A DNA stretch of 64,000 bases from Ischnura elegans (taxonomy: Eukaryota; Arthropoda; Insecta; Odonata; Coenagrionidae). The notes below the pieces were generated by a model. It did no database searches. It was not told the DNA's origin and worked only from the letters and a program-made list of their open reading frames with translations. Position 1 is the first letter of the stretch; each line of letters begins with the position of its first letter. This document shows positions 27,101 to 42,100 of this stretch, piece after piece. The position numbers and the translations under genes were made by a program. The stretch is from assembly GCF_921293095.1 (NCBI RefSeq), contig NC_060247.1:48705111-48769110 (forward strand), in the 5' to 3' direction.

Positions 27101-30100
27101 AACTGAGTCATCGACAGCTGAATTATAACTTTATTTAATGGTGTCATGGAAAAAAGGTTTTTCACCTACCCTTATAAAAATCAACAAAATACTTAATTCT
27201 GTGATTTTCCCACTGTGAGTCACATCAACGCCATAGCAACCTCGTCTAATACAAATTTTTTGATTGGATTTTTAATGGCTACAGATATAGTTCCACAAAC
27301 ATGCGTGTTACTTACTTGTCAGCAATTGTCCGGAAGACCTCCCGTGATTTGTTGGATAGGTATGCCAAATCCCCACTGTCAATTCGTATTCCAACAGCAC
27401 GGTAACCAAGATTGTTCAGGGCTAGCGCCACTGAGCAGAAGTTCAGGAGGCCACTCCTATAAGGTCCACGGGACAGAGGGAACATCCACACAGGGTAAGG
27501 TAAGCATAGCAGAAATACAACAGTAGAGTACAAAGTTTGCAGGGGAAATAAATTAAAATGAAAGCAAGGAGGGCAAGGGATGAGGTTTTTGGAATGATGG
27601 CAATTAGGGAAAATGAAAGGGGAAGATAGTGCAAACATTTTATTGGTTGGAAGATATTCATACATGCAGGAATATTTTGAAAACCAATTAGAAGATATGG
27701 ACACCAGAAGGAAGAGTTAAGGATAGGAAAAAACAGAAGAGAAAATAATATTAGAATACAGAAGTAATATCTATCCCACTATTGCATGCAATCTACTTCT
27801 AGAGAAACAATTCAATTTTTTACAAATTTGAATAAACATTTAAAATTGAGATAGCACAACTTCAGGAATTAACAATAATTATCTCCTTTTGTTGGGTCTT
27901 TTGTAATATAATGAAATATGTGCTTGAAATCAGTGTCACTCTCTGTGAGGCCATGAGTGCCATTATTCAGACTGCTGTGTGTTCATATATGTATATGTGT
28001 GCATATATTTAAGGAGCAAGACAACTACATGTACTTAATAAAATGGTCATTTATAAATGAAAAATTAGAATTGAGCATTTAAATAATGATACACCAATTC
28101 TATCAAAGACTCCTGATCACCAAAACTGACCAATAGGGAGATGAACAACATGAGAAAATGTGTATTTAAACAAAATGAAAACTAAATAAATCATACATAA
28201 TGGTGTAAGAATTATTAAAGCTGCTGAAATGAGTTATTTCTTATGTAAGAATTAAATTCTGAATCTTAAGAAACAGAAAATGTTTCGCCATGGCGCATTA
28301 AATACTGAAAGCATATTAATTTTAGGGGATATATAGATTATACTAATAAATATTGCAAAAATTACAGGTTATCCAATTGCTATCAATGTAATACATGTGA
28401 CTTATGGGTACCAGCAAAAACACTAACGGGATTTAATTTTTTCATAACTTTGCATAAAAACTTTAAATATTCATGGTAAGTATGATTAGCACAGAACTGG
28501 TGACTACTACCATACAAACAAGACAAGAATACTCAACATGCTACAGGTAATATTTTAATCAGATGATCTAACTATATTATAGCTAAGGACAGGAACATTG
28601 TGTGTATGTCAGGCAATGTTTTCATGTTCATTAATATTGTGTGTGTATCCATTGATTCCTAATTATGTATTCAATTCACTGTCAAAAAGCTGAATTATAT
28701 TTAGCAACATGGTGAACCATTCCAGAAAATTTCCAGCATTCTTATGACTTTAATACACAATTTATAATCACACTGGTAGTAAATTTTAAGAACAGTGAAA
28801 AGGCTTGACATAAAAAAAATCAGCCATGTAAATAATATTTCGTGATGTTTTTGAATTGAAGTGAATTTTGCAAAGAGTGACATTTGAAAGAATCAAACAA
28901 AGGAATATGAGGCAGTGGAAAAAATATTTACAAAAATAAAACAAAGATGATAAAATCAAAGTCATCGCATAACATCCAACTCAATATTCCAATGCCATAT
29001 AATTACATAAACACAAAATCTCTGCACATGCAACATATGAAACAACTAAAACGAAACAAGAACAAAAAACAAACAAAATTTCATTTGAAACTAACAAAAC
29101 AATATGTAAATCCAAAATAGAACATAAATCACTAACCAACAAAGAGAATTACGGTTTCTTATAATATTAAAATGCAATTTCAGAATATTCTTGGTAAGAT
29201 TAATAAGTTACATATTTATTTAGCAATGATTAAACAAAGTGATAAACATTTCAGATAATTTAATAAATCTGGGGCCTGTATATAATATCGGGGTGCTGCA
29301 AAAAGCGCTGTCATGAGTCACCCATAGCTATTCACTTCAAGCCATGCTTGATTTAGAAAGCTGATTTTCCAATGGGATAGCATACTCTCAAGACATTTGA
29401 GACTACATGAACAAGTAAATATGTACTTAGAGTAAAAGTAATAGACAGTTAGATAGCTTTAGATAGTTCATTGGCCTCTTTCAGGAGCAGCTACATTTGG
29501 TTTTGCATCTACGTATGAAGCTTTCATAGACATTACAAGAATGATGATACACAGATTATGCAATCTGTAATGGCTACCACAGCTCGCCAAACAAGAGACA
29601 AATGCAGCTTTTCCTAAATAAACCAAGCAAAAGAGCAGTAATATATAGGTTTATAATATAATGAATGATAGCAATACATATTCAGCTAAGTTACTGTGTA
29701 TCCTTTATTAGATTTGCACTCAACCTCTTCAAAATGATTTTTCACAAACATTATCATTAATGCATGCATGAATGTGCTATAAAATTGAAATTTTTGTAAC
29801 CTATATACTCAAAGTGTCATGGCATAAGGATTTTTGTGTGAAAAATAATTCTTATCACTGAATAATTCCTTTTCCTCAGAAACTTCGACCACAGCTTACA
29901 TGCATATGTATGTATCTGTATTGATTAAATTGAATAAAATATTCCCTGGTGTAAAAGGGAAAATTTTATGGTCATGAGAGTGGAACCATTGAATTTGATA
30001 CAGAAAAAGATATTTTCGGGAAAAACAAGTTTTTCGTTCAACGAATTTTTGAGAATAACTTGGACAGTTTGATGACGAAAGTGTCTAGCAAGGGAGAAAA

Positions 30101-33100
30101 CTTGCAGGAACACCACTTTTTGGAGCACCCAGAGGAATAATACACTCACAAAAACACAAGTGAAATAGCAATGATTTAAAATAAAAAGCAGAGGAGTTGT
30201 TAAGGAAATGGAGGGCTTGAGAGAGAGGTTGGGCTTTCATTTGGTTTCAACTCCAGCTTCCAACATCTCTCCCAATCCCTACACTTCCTCCTCCCAATCT
30301 TCTCCTTCCCATGTTCTCTCTTTCTACTCCCGTTCCCACAATATCCCCACAAACATTGATCAAGCACAATTTGCAAAGCCTTCACAGTACACCAAAGAGA
30401 CACACAGATCCCTCACTTTCCATTCCCAGATACATCCTCTAACACTTGAATTCCATCATACATTTGGCCCACACCATGAAGGTCAGGGGTACAGCTAAGA
30501 ATTAAGGCTAGGGGGGGTTTCAGGCGCAACTAATACTGGGGTGCCTGGGGGTGTTGTATACCTGCCAGGGTAAGTGGTAAGTGCGGGGGCCCTCCGCAAG
30601 AAAAAAAATTAAGATAAATGGTTGAAAATGTTGAGTTTTAAGGCCTTCTGAGGGATATTTTGGTAATCCTCACACTATTCTAAAAGCAATATTAATCCAA
30701 TTAAGTAAAATAGATTTAACTTAAAAATTTCTCTGAGCTCTGGGTGGGGGGGTTTATCCCCCAAATCCCCCCCCCCCTGCAGTGCCACTGATGAAGGTAA
30801 TTCAACAATCAAGACAAATAGACTCCAATGACTAGACAAATAAAAGATAACACTGTCAAATTTATAACAACTGCTTGTAAAAAATAAAGTTGCAGATTCC
30901 AAAACAGCAAGTCCATTCAGCAAAGTGCCTATTGAGACAATCCACTTTTTCTGTAGGTCTTCAAAGCAACTAAAGCATTTTGTCTTTTTTCCCAAGATTA
31001 GACAAGTGATATCTGTTCATAAGAATAAATTGAATCAACTGCTCAAGCAGCCCTGAAGATTTACTAACATACGTTCATCCCATAGCCTTGTGTGACTTGT
31101 GCCACTTTGGAATTCATGGCTTCAATTTATCAGTGGATGCATAACAGCACTCCTATAATTTAGACAAATATAGACAAACAACCAAAGAGAAAAATCCCTA
31201 TAGCAGGGGATCTTAAACAGCCAAATACTAATTGGGACAGAAATTCTAAAGAAGTACTGAGGCAAAGTTCAAAACCTTGTAAATAGATTAATATGTTAAG
31301 AGAAATTCGAGCAGCTTGTGAGGGGACAAACAAAAGGAAGAAAATTATGGAATGTGTTCCTTCTAATGCCATTTAAAGGCATTCAAAACTTTGAGATTAT
31401 ACCAGGCGTAAGTGATCACACAGTGGCCACAGGAGAGTTAGAATGGTCACCCACTAAGTCAAAGAAAACATTTTTTTAAACTTTTTTCTGAAGAAACTTT
31501 TAAGATCTTCCCAGCAAATATTTAAAATTTTCAAGTGTAAGTGTTCTTTGATTCGTAGTTGACATCATTATGGTTGATTAGGAAGCATTGGAAATGGAGT
31601 TATTTGGTTCAAATTGCATTGTTTAATAGTGTCATAATTATATTAGCATATTTTGTGTATCCTATAGGTGTATTTTCCGTTCCATTACTTTGCACTTACG
31701 TGGATAGTCTTTTCATTCATTTATTTCAATTCTCATGTTACCGCCAGGTGTTTGCCTACTGGTAACAATTTGAATTAAATAGATAAACAATAATGCGGAT
31801 AACTGAAGGCAATAGATTGGCAGAAAACAACATTAAATTCCAGTCATACTGATTCATATAGACAAAACATATGATAAAATCTACACCTTTACCACTACTT
31901 AATAGCACAAGATGGTACATACTGAAGTTTAGACGAATTGGACAGTGATCGTAGGGTCTGACCAGCATTATTCAATTTGCTACACCCTTAATATATCAAC
32001 GCTTGCATACAGCAACATGTAAAACCACAATCACATCACTTTTATTGCAATTTACAGCATGCAATTTAAATAAATGTATTAAGATTAATTAACTGTAGCA
32101 GCAAGCAATCATTTCATTACCTTCCCTAAATTTCATTCCCATTCAATTGCTGGTTTGGAGAGAAAGAGAGAGAGAGGGCAGAAAGGAATAGTCAAGGTGG
32201 TAATATAGGGTAAAATGGAGCAATATGATTGGTCACACCGATCTTTTGGAAATGCCTTTGGAGTAGCAGAAGGATAAACATCCTCATGACAATACCAGCA
32301 AGAGAAAGCAGCTACGACAGAAGACCATAATTCATGGATTTAAATAAATTTTTACTGAGTCTATAAGCATTACATAAAACTATTTTTGTCAGTTTTCAAT
32401 GCTACCATCGCTTCCATTCCAGCGACCTTGTAACCTTTTTTCATGTAGTCACAAGAGTCATCAGATATAAATACTTGCACTTAATTAAATGTTCCTTTTC
32501 CATTCTATTTTTTCTTGTCACAAATGTAAAATACCATTTAAAACCTGAATGGAAAGTAACTTATCGTAATGAATATTAGTTGATAGGCAGCAGGAGCCAC
32601 ACAGATCTTCAGGTGATGTCCACGGTTTTTTATTTGTGACAAAGTAGGAGCATGGTCAAGCAACACGACTCATTAAGGTTACAGATTAACAAGTGAATAC
32701 TCTTATCTTTGTTTAAAATTTTATGCAAAAAGAACAATAAAATTGCCCTTTATCGAACAAAAATGCTTTGTAAACCAGTTCCACCCTGCCTGTATAGGAC
32801 AAAGTAAGACTCCTGACCTCTCATCCATTAAAACAAGTATGTATTACTCAAAACTTAAATGGTTACTTAAGACACTTTCATAAAGTGAAAAAGAGAACCA
32901 TGTTCTCTCCATTATGACAGTTCACCAACAGTCTAATGAGCCAAAACCTATAGCTTGCCAGTTTGCACAAACATCCAGCAAGGAGGTTCTATAACCTCTT
33001 TAGTCTCAATAGCCAATGCAAATGCTAGTAACAAGCAGTCCGAAGGCCAGGTAACCATCTAAATGAATCATAATAGTGAAATGAAGACAATTATTAACAA

Positions 33101-36100
33101 TGCCTACACAAAATTATAAAGGCTTATTGAGCTCTAACGCCCATGCAGAAGCAAGGTATGGTATCCCAGCAACAATAATTAGAGACCTGAAATAATTCCT
33201 GGAAAGAAAACTTTTCCATGATCCCTACAATAAATGAAAGCAAAAAGCAAAGGCAGGGAAAGTACATACAAATTAAATGAATTTTTAATGCTTAAAAAAT
33301 TTCTAGATTGCAGCTTCAGGATAATAAGAAATACATACGCCAAAAGTACCAAACTGCTCAAAAAGCAATAGTTTTCAAAACAATACAGAGGATACGTAAT
33401 ATAATTATATGCTGATCCAAAATCCAAATCAACAGCATCAAAGAGAATGACCTTAACTTCTCATTGGGTTTAGTGAAATGACAACTGGACAATATCTCTT
33501 AACAGCTGAAGTGTCTCAATTTACAATCCATGAATCACTTATCCACGTATTTCATCCATTTGTGTACTTTTACAAAGCATTAAGCAAGAACTAACACGAT
33601 TTCAAATTGCTTTAGAGAGATTTTTTTAATAGCCACTGAAAACCTCTTCAGGCTAATAATAAATCGAATACAGTGAAACCTCGATATAACGACACCCCAC
33701 GGTGCACTAATAAACACTCGCTATAGCGAATTGTCGCTTTACCGGAGGTGGAGCAAATAATAGCCAATATACCTGTTGCGAACAGATATACAGGAACAGG
33801 AGTGGTGCGGCGACAGATAAACATCTATCCGATAAACGTAAGCATAAATCCAGACGAAAGGCGATGTTTTTTTGCATCACTAAATTTCCTTACTCAAATA
33901 ACGGCTAACTATTCAAACAATTTATAAGCGCCGCACTGAATAAAAATCATGCAGAGCATTGTTTCGTCAATCATTATATTTATCGAACGACAGTTTACCA
34001 CATGAATTTGAGACTGAGCACTCCATTAACTTCATTTCTAACAGATCGCTAGCAGTTACAAAGGTTAAGGAGTCTTGATGAAAGTCTTCCGGCGGTGAAA
34101 CCCTCGCTATGGCGAGAGCCAACGCCGAAAGGGTCTCGTAAAAACGAATTTTTTAACACGCTTATTATAGGGTCAATTGACGGTGCATCGGCTATATCTC
34201 GTAATAGCGGGGGTGTCGTTATAGCCCGTACTCGCTTTAACGAGGTTCCACTGTAATTTAATTTCCATTACCATTTCCTCACATAGTCTACGAGTATCTA
34301 ATCTCTACCAACTTTCTCACATCCTTTCTCCACACTCAAGATTTGCACCCAATAAGGCAATTATAATTCTTGCACAATTCAAACACTCTTCCAACATCTT
34401 CCCCATAAATTAAAGCTCCTTTGTATGTTCCAAAACCACAAGTAGCACCAAGGGTTTTCATGCATCATGATGGAACCACAGCCAGTCATTTCCTTCAACA
34501 TAGTTAATGCCATCAATTATCTTTACAGCAATGGATTTTATATCAATGTTAATTCAAGCGCTCAGTCCTCAACTGAAGGTAGTAACTCCTAAATAATAAT
34601 GCACATTATAAGGCTGCAAACTGATTTGAAAAGTCAAGTCTTAGTGGGTGAAAACTCTGATGGGACAAAAACTATGATTAAAGGCACTTTTTCATTCAAA
34701 CAAATATTTGACAAAGGTTTTTGAAGGAAATTTTCATGTAAGAAAACCCTCCATAGGATGTTAACATATGCTAGAAACAAGAAGTTATTCTGGGTAACAC
34801 ACTAGTTATCCTCCATAAAGTTATATTATAGTGATATAAATTGCATCACAAGCTGTTAAGTAAATAAATATCCACACCATCTTTACTCCCAAACAAATGA
34901 CTTAACCAGCATCATAAGTTTAAGTTCATAAAGCTCATGAGCAATAAAAAGTAACCGATCATGCAAAATGATTTGTGGCGACTAACGTACCATGACTTAC
35001 CGGATAAAATTCAGCTTGAACTGCCTCGGCCCGAGCCCCATGTGACTCCGGGCCAGAGGCATGCACTTAATGGATTTTTTATTTGTCCTGTCCGAAAGGA
35101 TTCCAACATCAGAATTGCAACAAAAATATGAATGATAAAATCATAATAGCACTTAAATGACCCCAAATTAATCACTCAATACACATCTATTATCATGCTT
35201 TTCTATTATTTTGTTTGCAAAAAAATTGCCACACAATTGATGTATAGATTGACAATGCCAGTGAAAAAGTTGCTGTTAGGTATGGTATAAAAAAAAAAAC
35301 TGGGATGAAATCCAACTGCATTAGGACTAAAATTTTCCAAAGGGTAGGTGTGAAAATCATCTTTGCAGGAACAATTAGAAAAGAGAGGGCTAGGAAAGGA
35401 GAAGGTCGGGGAGGTGCTTATATCTAGGAGGATACCTCTGAACATCGTACGTGTCGACGAGAGCCACGAAGCCTTCCGGAAAAGCGATTGCAAATGAAAC
35501 AAGAGCAGCAAGTTCCCCATCAGATGCTTCATCAGTTAATATATGCAAAAGTTCAGACAGGCGATGACGCCATTCTGTACTTAAGGCCACCAGATCTCTA
35601 TCTTGGTTTGTCCGTCTATCCCTCAGAATCTGAAGAATAAATATAGTAATACAAACTTTAATCAACACCATGAGTAAAGACCAACTGAATTGATGCAAGT
35701 CAACTAAAAGCCCACAGTCATGAATTCTAGACACAAAGACATACTGTACTGGCCTGAATATAAGAGGGTTACTTATCCTAAAAGGTAAAAAAATCATGTC
35801 CCGTATTTAAGCCACAAAAAAAGTAAAATTTCTCATAAAATTTTGCTACAAAATGTGTGAATACCTTAATCAGAAACACTCTCCATGCTTCTTTCATCCC
35901 ATAAGGGTATTAATTTTTTTTCCAAGAATAGCAGCTCTATTAAGTCCATTCTTGGCATTGCTTGAAACCCATCTCATATTTGAGCCAATACAATGTGTGT
36001 ATTTAACCTTAATTATCCATAAAATTTCAGCCAATATATTTTGCGATCAACTATGTAGTAAGGTTGAAAGTTAACAAAGAATTGTATGGCTGCAATACCA

Positions 36101-39100
36101 CTACTCCTGAACAGTCCCAAAGACTGTTCTTTGAACTTAACCAGGAAAATTAGATACCATTCAATGGATTAAGGTACCATGTATGTACTTCAATTTCAAG
36201 ATAGAATATAAATTGCAAATGATCAACTAAAACTAACCCTTGTTTGCAGTTCACCAAAGTCCGAAAATGATGTAATATAGGAATGAGCATGAGTGCCTCG
36301 AACTGGGATGTTAAATAATTTTCCAGCCAAAACATTGCTAGTTCCATCAAAGCCACCTGCAAAGCAAATATAAATGGGTAAATTAGATGAATAGGATGTT
36401 GACAGACAGGAGAAGCTCTAGAATCATGTACATATACATTGAGTGCAGTAGAAAGTATAAATTATATAGTTCCCATAGAAATATGGAGCCTAACCTTATC
36501 TGATGTGGTATCAGACATTTGTTTTGATCCAAATCCTCTTTATTTTCTTAAAGATACTGTTTCTTTTTGCCCAGCTACTTCAAGCAACCTTCCCTTTTTT
36601 CTCTCTCCTCAACAATTTTCTCTCTCTTTCCATCAACAACTCCCCAACAACATCAGCATCAATAATCAAATACATATCAAGCGTAACACTGATATAAATT
36701 ATGACTGATAATAAGAACTTTAAAAAATGGATAGTAGGTATATCAACAAATTGTAGAGATTGACAATGCAATGAAATCCATTGGGTAATGGCTTTGACTG
36801 TAGAAAGTAAGAGGACTGAGGTTTTGGGGAGGTAATAAAGAAAGAGAATGAAGAAGTATTAAACAATATTGACTGAGAAAGCATGCTCTAGAATGATGAC
36901 CAGAGAATCAAAAAGGAGGGGAGTATTATTGACACCCCCCCCCCCTAACCATGCATCTGAGTAGGACCTCCTCTCCTATCAGGAATCAAAGATTGTTGAT
37001 TACTTTTCAAAGGACTGAGTCCAATTTGAAAAAAAAACATTTTCTTCTTCATCCCTAGTGTCCCTGCTCTAATTTCTAAGGATGAAATAAGTTTAAGTAA
37101 AGAAGAGGAAACTTCCCCCTACCCTTCCATAACTAGCAAACAGAGTTTTTTCAAGTTTACAACTCCCCACATGAAAGCATGAGGTAGAGATCATCCAAGT
37201 AAAGATTACCAGAAGAGAATTCAGTGAACGTTTCATCACTGCAATTATAAAATTTGGGATTAGTAAAAAGAATTCTAGGTAAAAACCATAGAAAGGTGAA
37301 AGACATAAGCAACCTGACTCTAGGAAGACCTCACATGGAGTATGTTGCTAGTATGTGGGACCCTTATGCAGTAGGACTGATGGCAAAATCAATTGATCAC
37401 AACGCAGGGCAGCCAGATTTGTGATGAGTTGTCACAGTATAAAGTTCAGCGTTTCCAATATTTTAGCGAGTTAGCATGGGAATCTCTACCGGAGAGTAGA
37501 GCAAAATAGAGACTAAATTTGCAAAGCAAATTCAAAAAAGTTTTTCTTAGGCAACGTCAAAAATATCCTTTGTTTACTGTCATACTATGGTAGAAGGAAT
37601 AACGAAAAGAAAATGAAGATCAAAGATAGATAAACTGCAAAATATAGAGTTTTAAAATGCCATTATTTCCTCATACTATCAGGGATGGCAACGGTGTCTT
37701 GATTGGTAAAGTTAATTGGTTCACTCGCTAGTATGTCTGATAGTATGTTTTTATTTTTCCATTGTTTAACCTTGCATGGATTTACTACAGGAATTACTAA
37801 CAGCTGGAAGGTTTCCCCTTTGCATTAATGTCCACGTTTTTGTTATTATGAGTATTATTTTTATGACCAAGTGGTGTGCATTTGGGGATCCTCTTGGATG
37901 CTGGTGATTGGTCACACCCTATCAAACACCACAGAGTTGGCCCATAGGGAAGATGAAGAATCCTGGATTTCCACACAGTAAAAAAAGTCATCCTGCTGTC
38001 ATGGGAGCCTCTTAACCTTCGCCTTCTTTGGCCTTCCCCGACCATCCTATTCTGGCCAAGACACTGAACCCCAGCATCAAACATCTGCCCGCGACTAGTT
38101 ACACAACTATCGAAACACGGCCGGCTGGGCTGGAGCCGACAAGATCTGCCCCCAGACGTCTCTCGCGGAGTGAGAGGGAGTGAAATCGAGAGCGGCATGA
38201 AAGGGGGCGCGCCGTCGCGAGATAGGCCATTTCGTCATCGCGACTAAATCTCCTCACCCGCGCGGGACCAAGGTTCGTTCTTTCTCGTCGGTGCGGCTGG
38301 CGGGGTGTTTGTGACGGAGTAGGTCCGCGACATAAGCCACGGCGCGAGGACGGGGGAATCGCGATGCAATGAGCAACAACCTCACCCCTCCACCTGTTGA
38401 GTCCATCGGACGGAATGGTCGAAAAACAAACAGACGCGACGTAGTTACTCGACGAACGCGACGCACAGCGGCCAAAATTCAAGAAACGCCGTCCGAAGTC
38501 ATAACTCGGTTGTTTTTAAAAACGTCAATAGCACCTTTTATACCTTTCTGTGATTTTCATCGACCAAATATGAAAATAATGATTTGCCTTCATGTAGACC
38601 AATGATGTACTTCTATGAGACAAAACACTGGAAACGGAAAGTTTCTCCTTTTCATGAATCCAAAGGCCAAGAATCAATGACATCTCCACGACAAATGCTA
38701 TATTCATTCAAGTGAGATATTAAAGTAAGTAATCAACGTCGATACATAACTGTACGCCACTTGTTCTCGTATAATCGTTACGTTTGCATCGATTTGCATG
38801 CATGCCACGCGTATGAGAGAGCATGTATTTAACCTCATTCAAGGCGCTAGCATGTAACAATTAGCATGGCAAAGAGGCCGCTACTCGAAGAGCAAAAGAA
38901 TGGGTACAAGAAAAACGTACGCGGGGGAAGTGAAATTGTACGAAGCAGAAAAATAAGTAACGTGATGGACAATTAAAAAACTGATCAGAATAGAACGAGG
39001 CGCTGACGAAGGGAACTGAAGGTTACACGGAAAGAAAGAAAATAGGAGGTTTAATGAAACAATGTTATAAAAAATAGCATTATGGATCGTCATAATGCAC

Positions 39101-42100
39101 CGATTAATGCTTAGATGTTGCCATGCGAAGAGAGGCAGTTATTGAGAAAGAAACATACTGGAGGGAAAAACTAAAGAATAACTCCTCAAAGGAATTTAGC
39201 ATTGGAAGGAATACTAACAGCTAAGAGATAGGTATTTCTCGAAATTTATCGGGTGGCGTAAAATGTTTTTATAACATCCATTCCAGATTTTTTTAACCGT
39301 AACAGGTAACCAGGGGATCGGGTAAGTGTGGTGAGCAGAGTGCTAGCTTCCCACCCCATGGACATGGGTTCAAATCCCAGCGGTGGCAGAGATTTTTCAG
39401 AGATAGCCCGATCCCTGTTTAAGAGTTGAGTAGAAGGCACTTGAGGTATAGCACTACGACCGTTGACTAAGATTCACAACAGTTTCGCCAGCTTTCATGG
39501 TGGCGTCTTCAGATGAGCAATTCTCGCTTAATTTTCTGGCTACTATGCCGCCTGAGATATATTCATACAATACTATTTGCAAAAACCTTTAGTTTTTCAT
39601 TTTTTCATGCTCCTCATCCCGCGTCCTAATTAATTTCGATTTGTTGCGGGTGGGGAGTACTCAATCAGGACATATTAATGATCGTCCTTTAATGAATTGG
39701 TACCCAATTCAAACACTTATTAACTATTTTTATACCATTAAACTGGTTATGAACTGCAATCATATTTACTGTTCGTCTTCACGAAATAAAAAATAAAACA
39801 AAATGTAATTCGGCATAACTGACGCAGATTGTCACGGAAGTTTACATGCAAAATGCAACACTAGTTTTGTTCGAGAAGTTTACACAAACAGCATCGAGGC
39901 GATTTTGTAATGCCAAATTGAAATCCCAGCCATTTTCAAGCATCACTCATCTTCTACAAACTGCTCCTGGTCGATAGCGCGGCCATACCTTTCCCAGGTT
40001 TTCTGGGGCTCTAAATATAAAACTATTGTTTATGTGCACACCTTCGAGTACACATATCCCATTGCCAATTTGTCACACACGTGTTCAAGCGGACTTGTGA
40101 GAAAAAAAGATCGAGATTTGCTTACGGATCAATCATGATATCATCGACATAGTTCCTAGATTTAGCGAATATATACCTAGTTGAAATTTCGACTGATTTT
40201 CCACTGGACCATTAAGAAGACGATATTTAGCTGCGCCAAACATCTTCCTAATGCTCAACTAGATTTTTCTGCCGTCGTAAAAGAGCGCTTCTATCTTATG
40301 GACTATGCCAGCATCGTATTCTGAATGGCCGTGATCGTTTGAGCGTAACCGTTAAGTTGCGCAACAACTGCTATTAAAGTCCTCGTCAATCCCTTCATCA
40401 GATACAAGCAATGAGTGAAAGCTAAGCCTTAGAGGTTAGGACGAACGACTACTCTCTTAACAGATCAAGTATGCTAGACATTCCGCAAATAAAATGGCAT
40501 TGGGGAGAAGGAATTCATGAAAGCTGCATGCTACACGGCATAGTGGAGATAATACGCAAGTGAATGAAGAGTTCTCTTAATTGCATTAAGTCTCACGATG
40601 ACAAAAACCTACCTAAAAAAACCGTGCCGTCATCGTCTTATAGCAAGTAACAGACACAAAAAGACAAATGAGATTCCTGATTAAAGCATGTCGGCGGGCC
40701 ATTAACTAATGACAAATAAAGGTGACGATTAGCTATCATACAGGGTGGCTGGTATGTAACTAGATATTATTAAATATATACCTGGCCGCTTGAGACGATT
40801 GGCCGATGCCAATGAATTTTAAAGTATGCGTGACGATTCTAATATAATATTGCATGTATGATATTAATTTCAATAAATTAGCGCTTTAAATATAGAATCT
40901 ATTCGTCTTTTTCAATACCTACTTATTAGTCATCAACCCTGACTTATGATGATACATAAAAATGGTAGGAATTACAAATGGAACTCCAAAAGAACGTGAT
41001 GAGAAAAGAAACATAGTGAAACGGAAAGCAATGGAAAAAATCACAGTACATTTCTCGGACGATAATAATGAAACGAACGAGACTAAAATGCGGCCAAGGG
41101 ACACGGAATGATAGAATATAAGAAGCCCTAAAGTGATGAATGTAGGGAATTACGAAGGGATAGATCTGTAAACTGAATAACGTGAAATAGAGTAGACTAA
41201 TTAGGCGTCATAGCTAATTTAGCGCGATGAGCTTACGTCCAAAAAAATCTGAGCAATGAAGCGGAAACCTTTATCATACCTGACAAACATCCACTCCAAA
41301 AACGTGAACTCGGTGAACAATATTCCAATTTAATGTATTCACTTTCCTGACAATAATCTTTAACAGAAAAAGGAAACTTATCTATATTCTGAAGTTATCT
41401 GAATAGGCAAATGTTATATGGCATCTCCCCGATGAGCAATGACCTAAATTACAATATGAAATGAACTGATTCACGAGAATTCAAGCCACGTTTTTGGCGA
41501 TTGAAATATTCTCACATAAAAATAAGCCTCGAATGTTAATAAGCCACGAGGATATTGACTCTCGAAGATTAAGGACAAACTTCCAAAAAAAATCAGTGCA
41601 ACAAACTTCACAGTAAGCGAAAAGAAGCGAATTTTATACGGAAAAAAAGTATCTCGCTTAGAATGTTTTAATTAGTAAATTGTGGAACTCTAAACGTGCA
41701 AAATTTACCGAGAGTTTACCTAGCAGAACTCATAATTGCTTTACTCAATAGAGGGGTTCTACCATTACAAAATAATTTCTTATGGCATGGGCAATGCGGA
41801 AGAATTTAATTTTTCGACTTGAGTAGGCGATTTTAGCTTCTCTCTTCGTATGGTCACTACATTAGGTAATAATAAAATTTACAGGAAATCAATCCGTTTC
41901 TAATTACTGTCTCGAGTGTCTGAACCGTCTGAACAACAAAAGTTCAAGCATTTGTTAAATCCGGATGGAATTACAGTAAAAACACTAAATTTACAGCTAA
42001 CTTTCAGGGATAAATCGAGTTAAAGCATGACAGAATACGGAAAACTCTATTTGTGAATAATTTTAAAACAGCATCCACAAAACACTTTTGATGGGATAGT

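Larger units (their letters stand above)
20129..27315 (-). other. NAPRT: NAPRT intron 7
   Basis: A 7.2-kb AT-rich, CpG-poor intron. Besides one copy of the exon-8 flanking repeat and the two inverted-repeat elements listed separately (23139-23821 and 26269-26506), nothing is recognised; a short (TA)n run is at about 26939-26950. Confidence 0.85.
27457..35435 (-). other. NAPRT: NAPRT intron 6
   Basis: An 8-kb AT-rich intron. It contains the hAT MITE at 30484, the pogo-like MITE at 33671 and the candidate cassette exon at 35001-35087. The other parts (27457-30475, 30799-33668 and 34256-35000) show no recognisable gene or repeat; a purine run (gagagagaga) lies at about 32160-32175. Confidence 0.85.

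Noticed and set aside
36150..36362. Minus frame starting [12 protein letters not shown] as the exon product
   Set aside because: The right frame of this exon is [14 protein letters not shown], fixed by the phase of exon 4 and by family identity.
38099..38482. Arg/Ser-rich 127-residue minus-strand frame
   Set aside because: GC-rich DNA gives long open frames with such residues. Two overlapping frames are open here, and no motif supports either.
39313..39400. A functional tRNA gene
   Set aside because: The A- and B-box-like motifs are present, but no acceptor stem pairing was found; the same applies to the pieces at 8318, 15999 and 17090.
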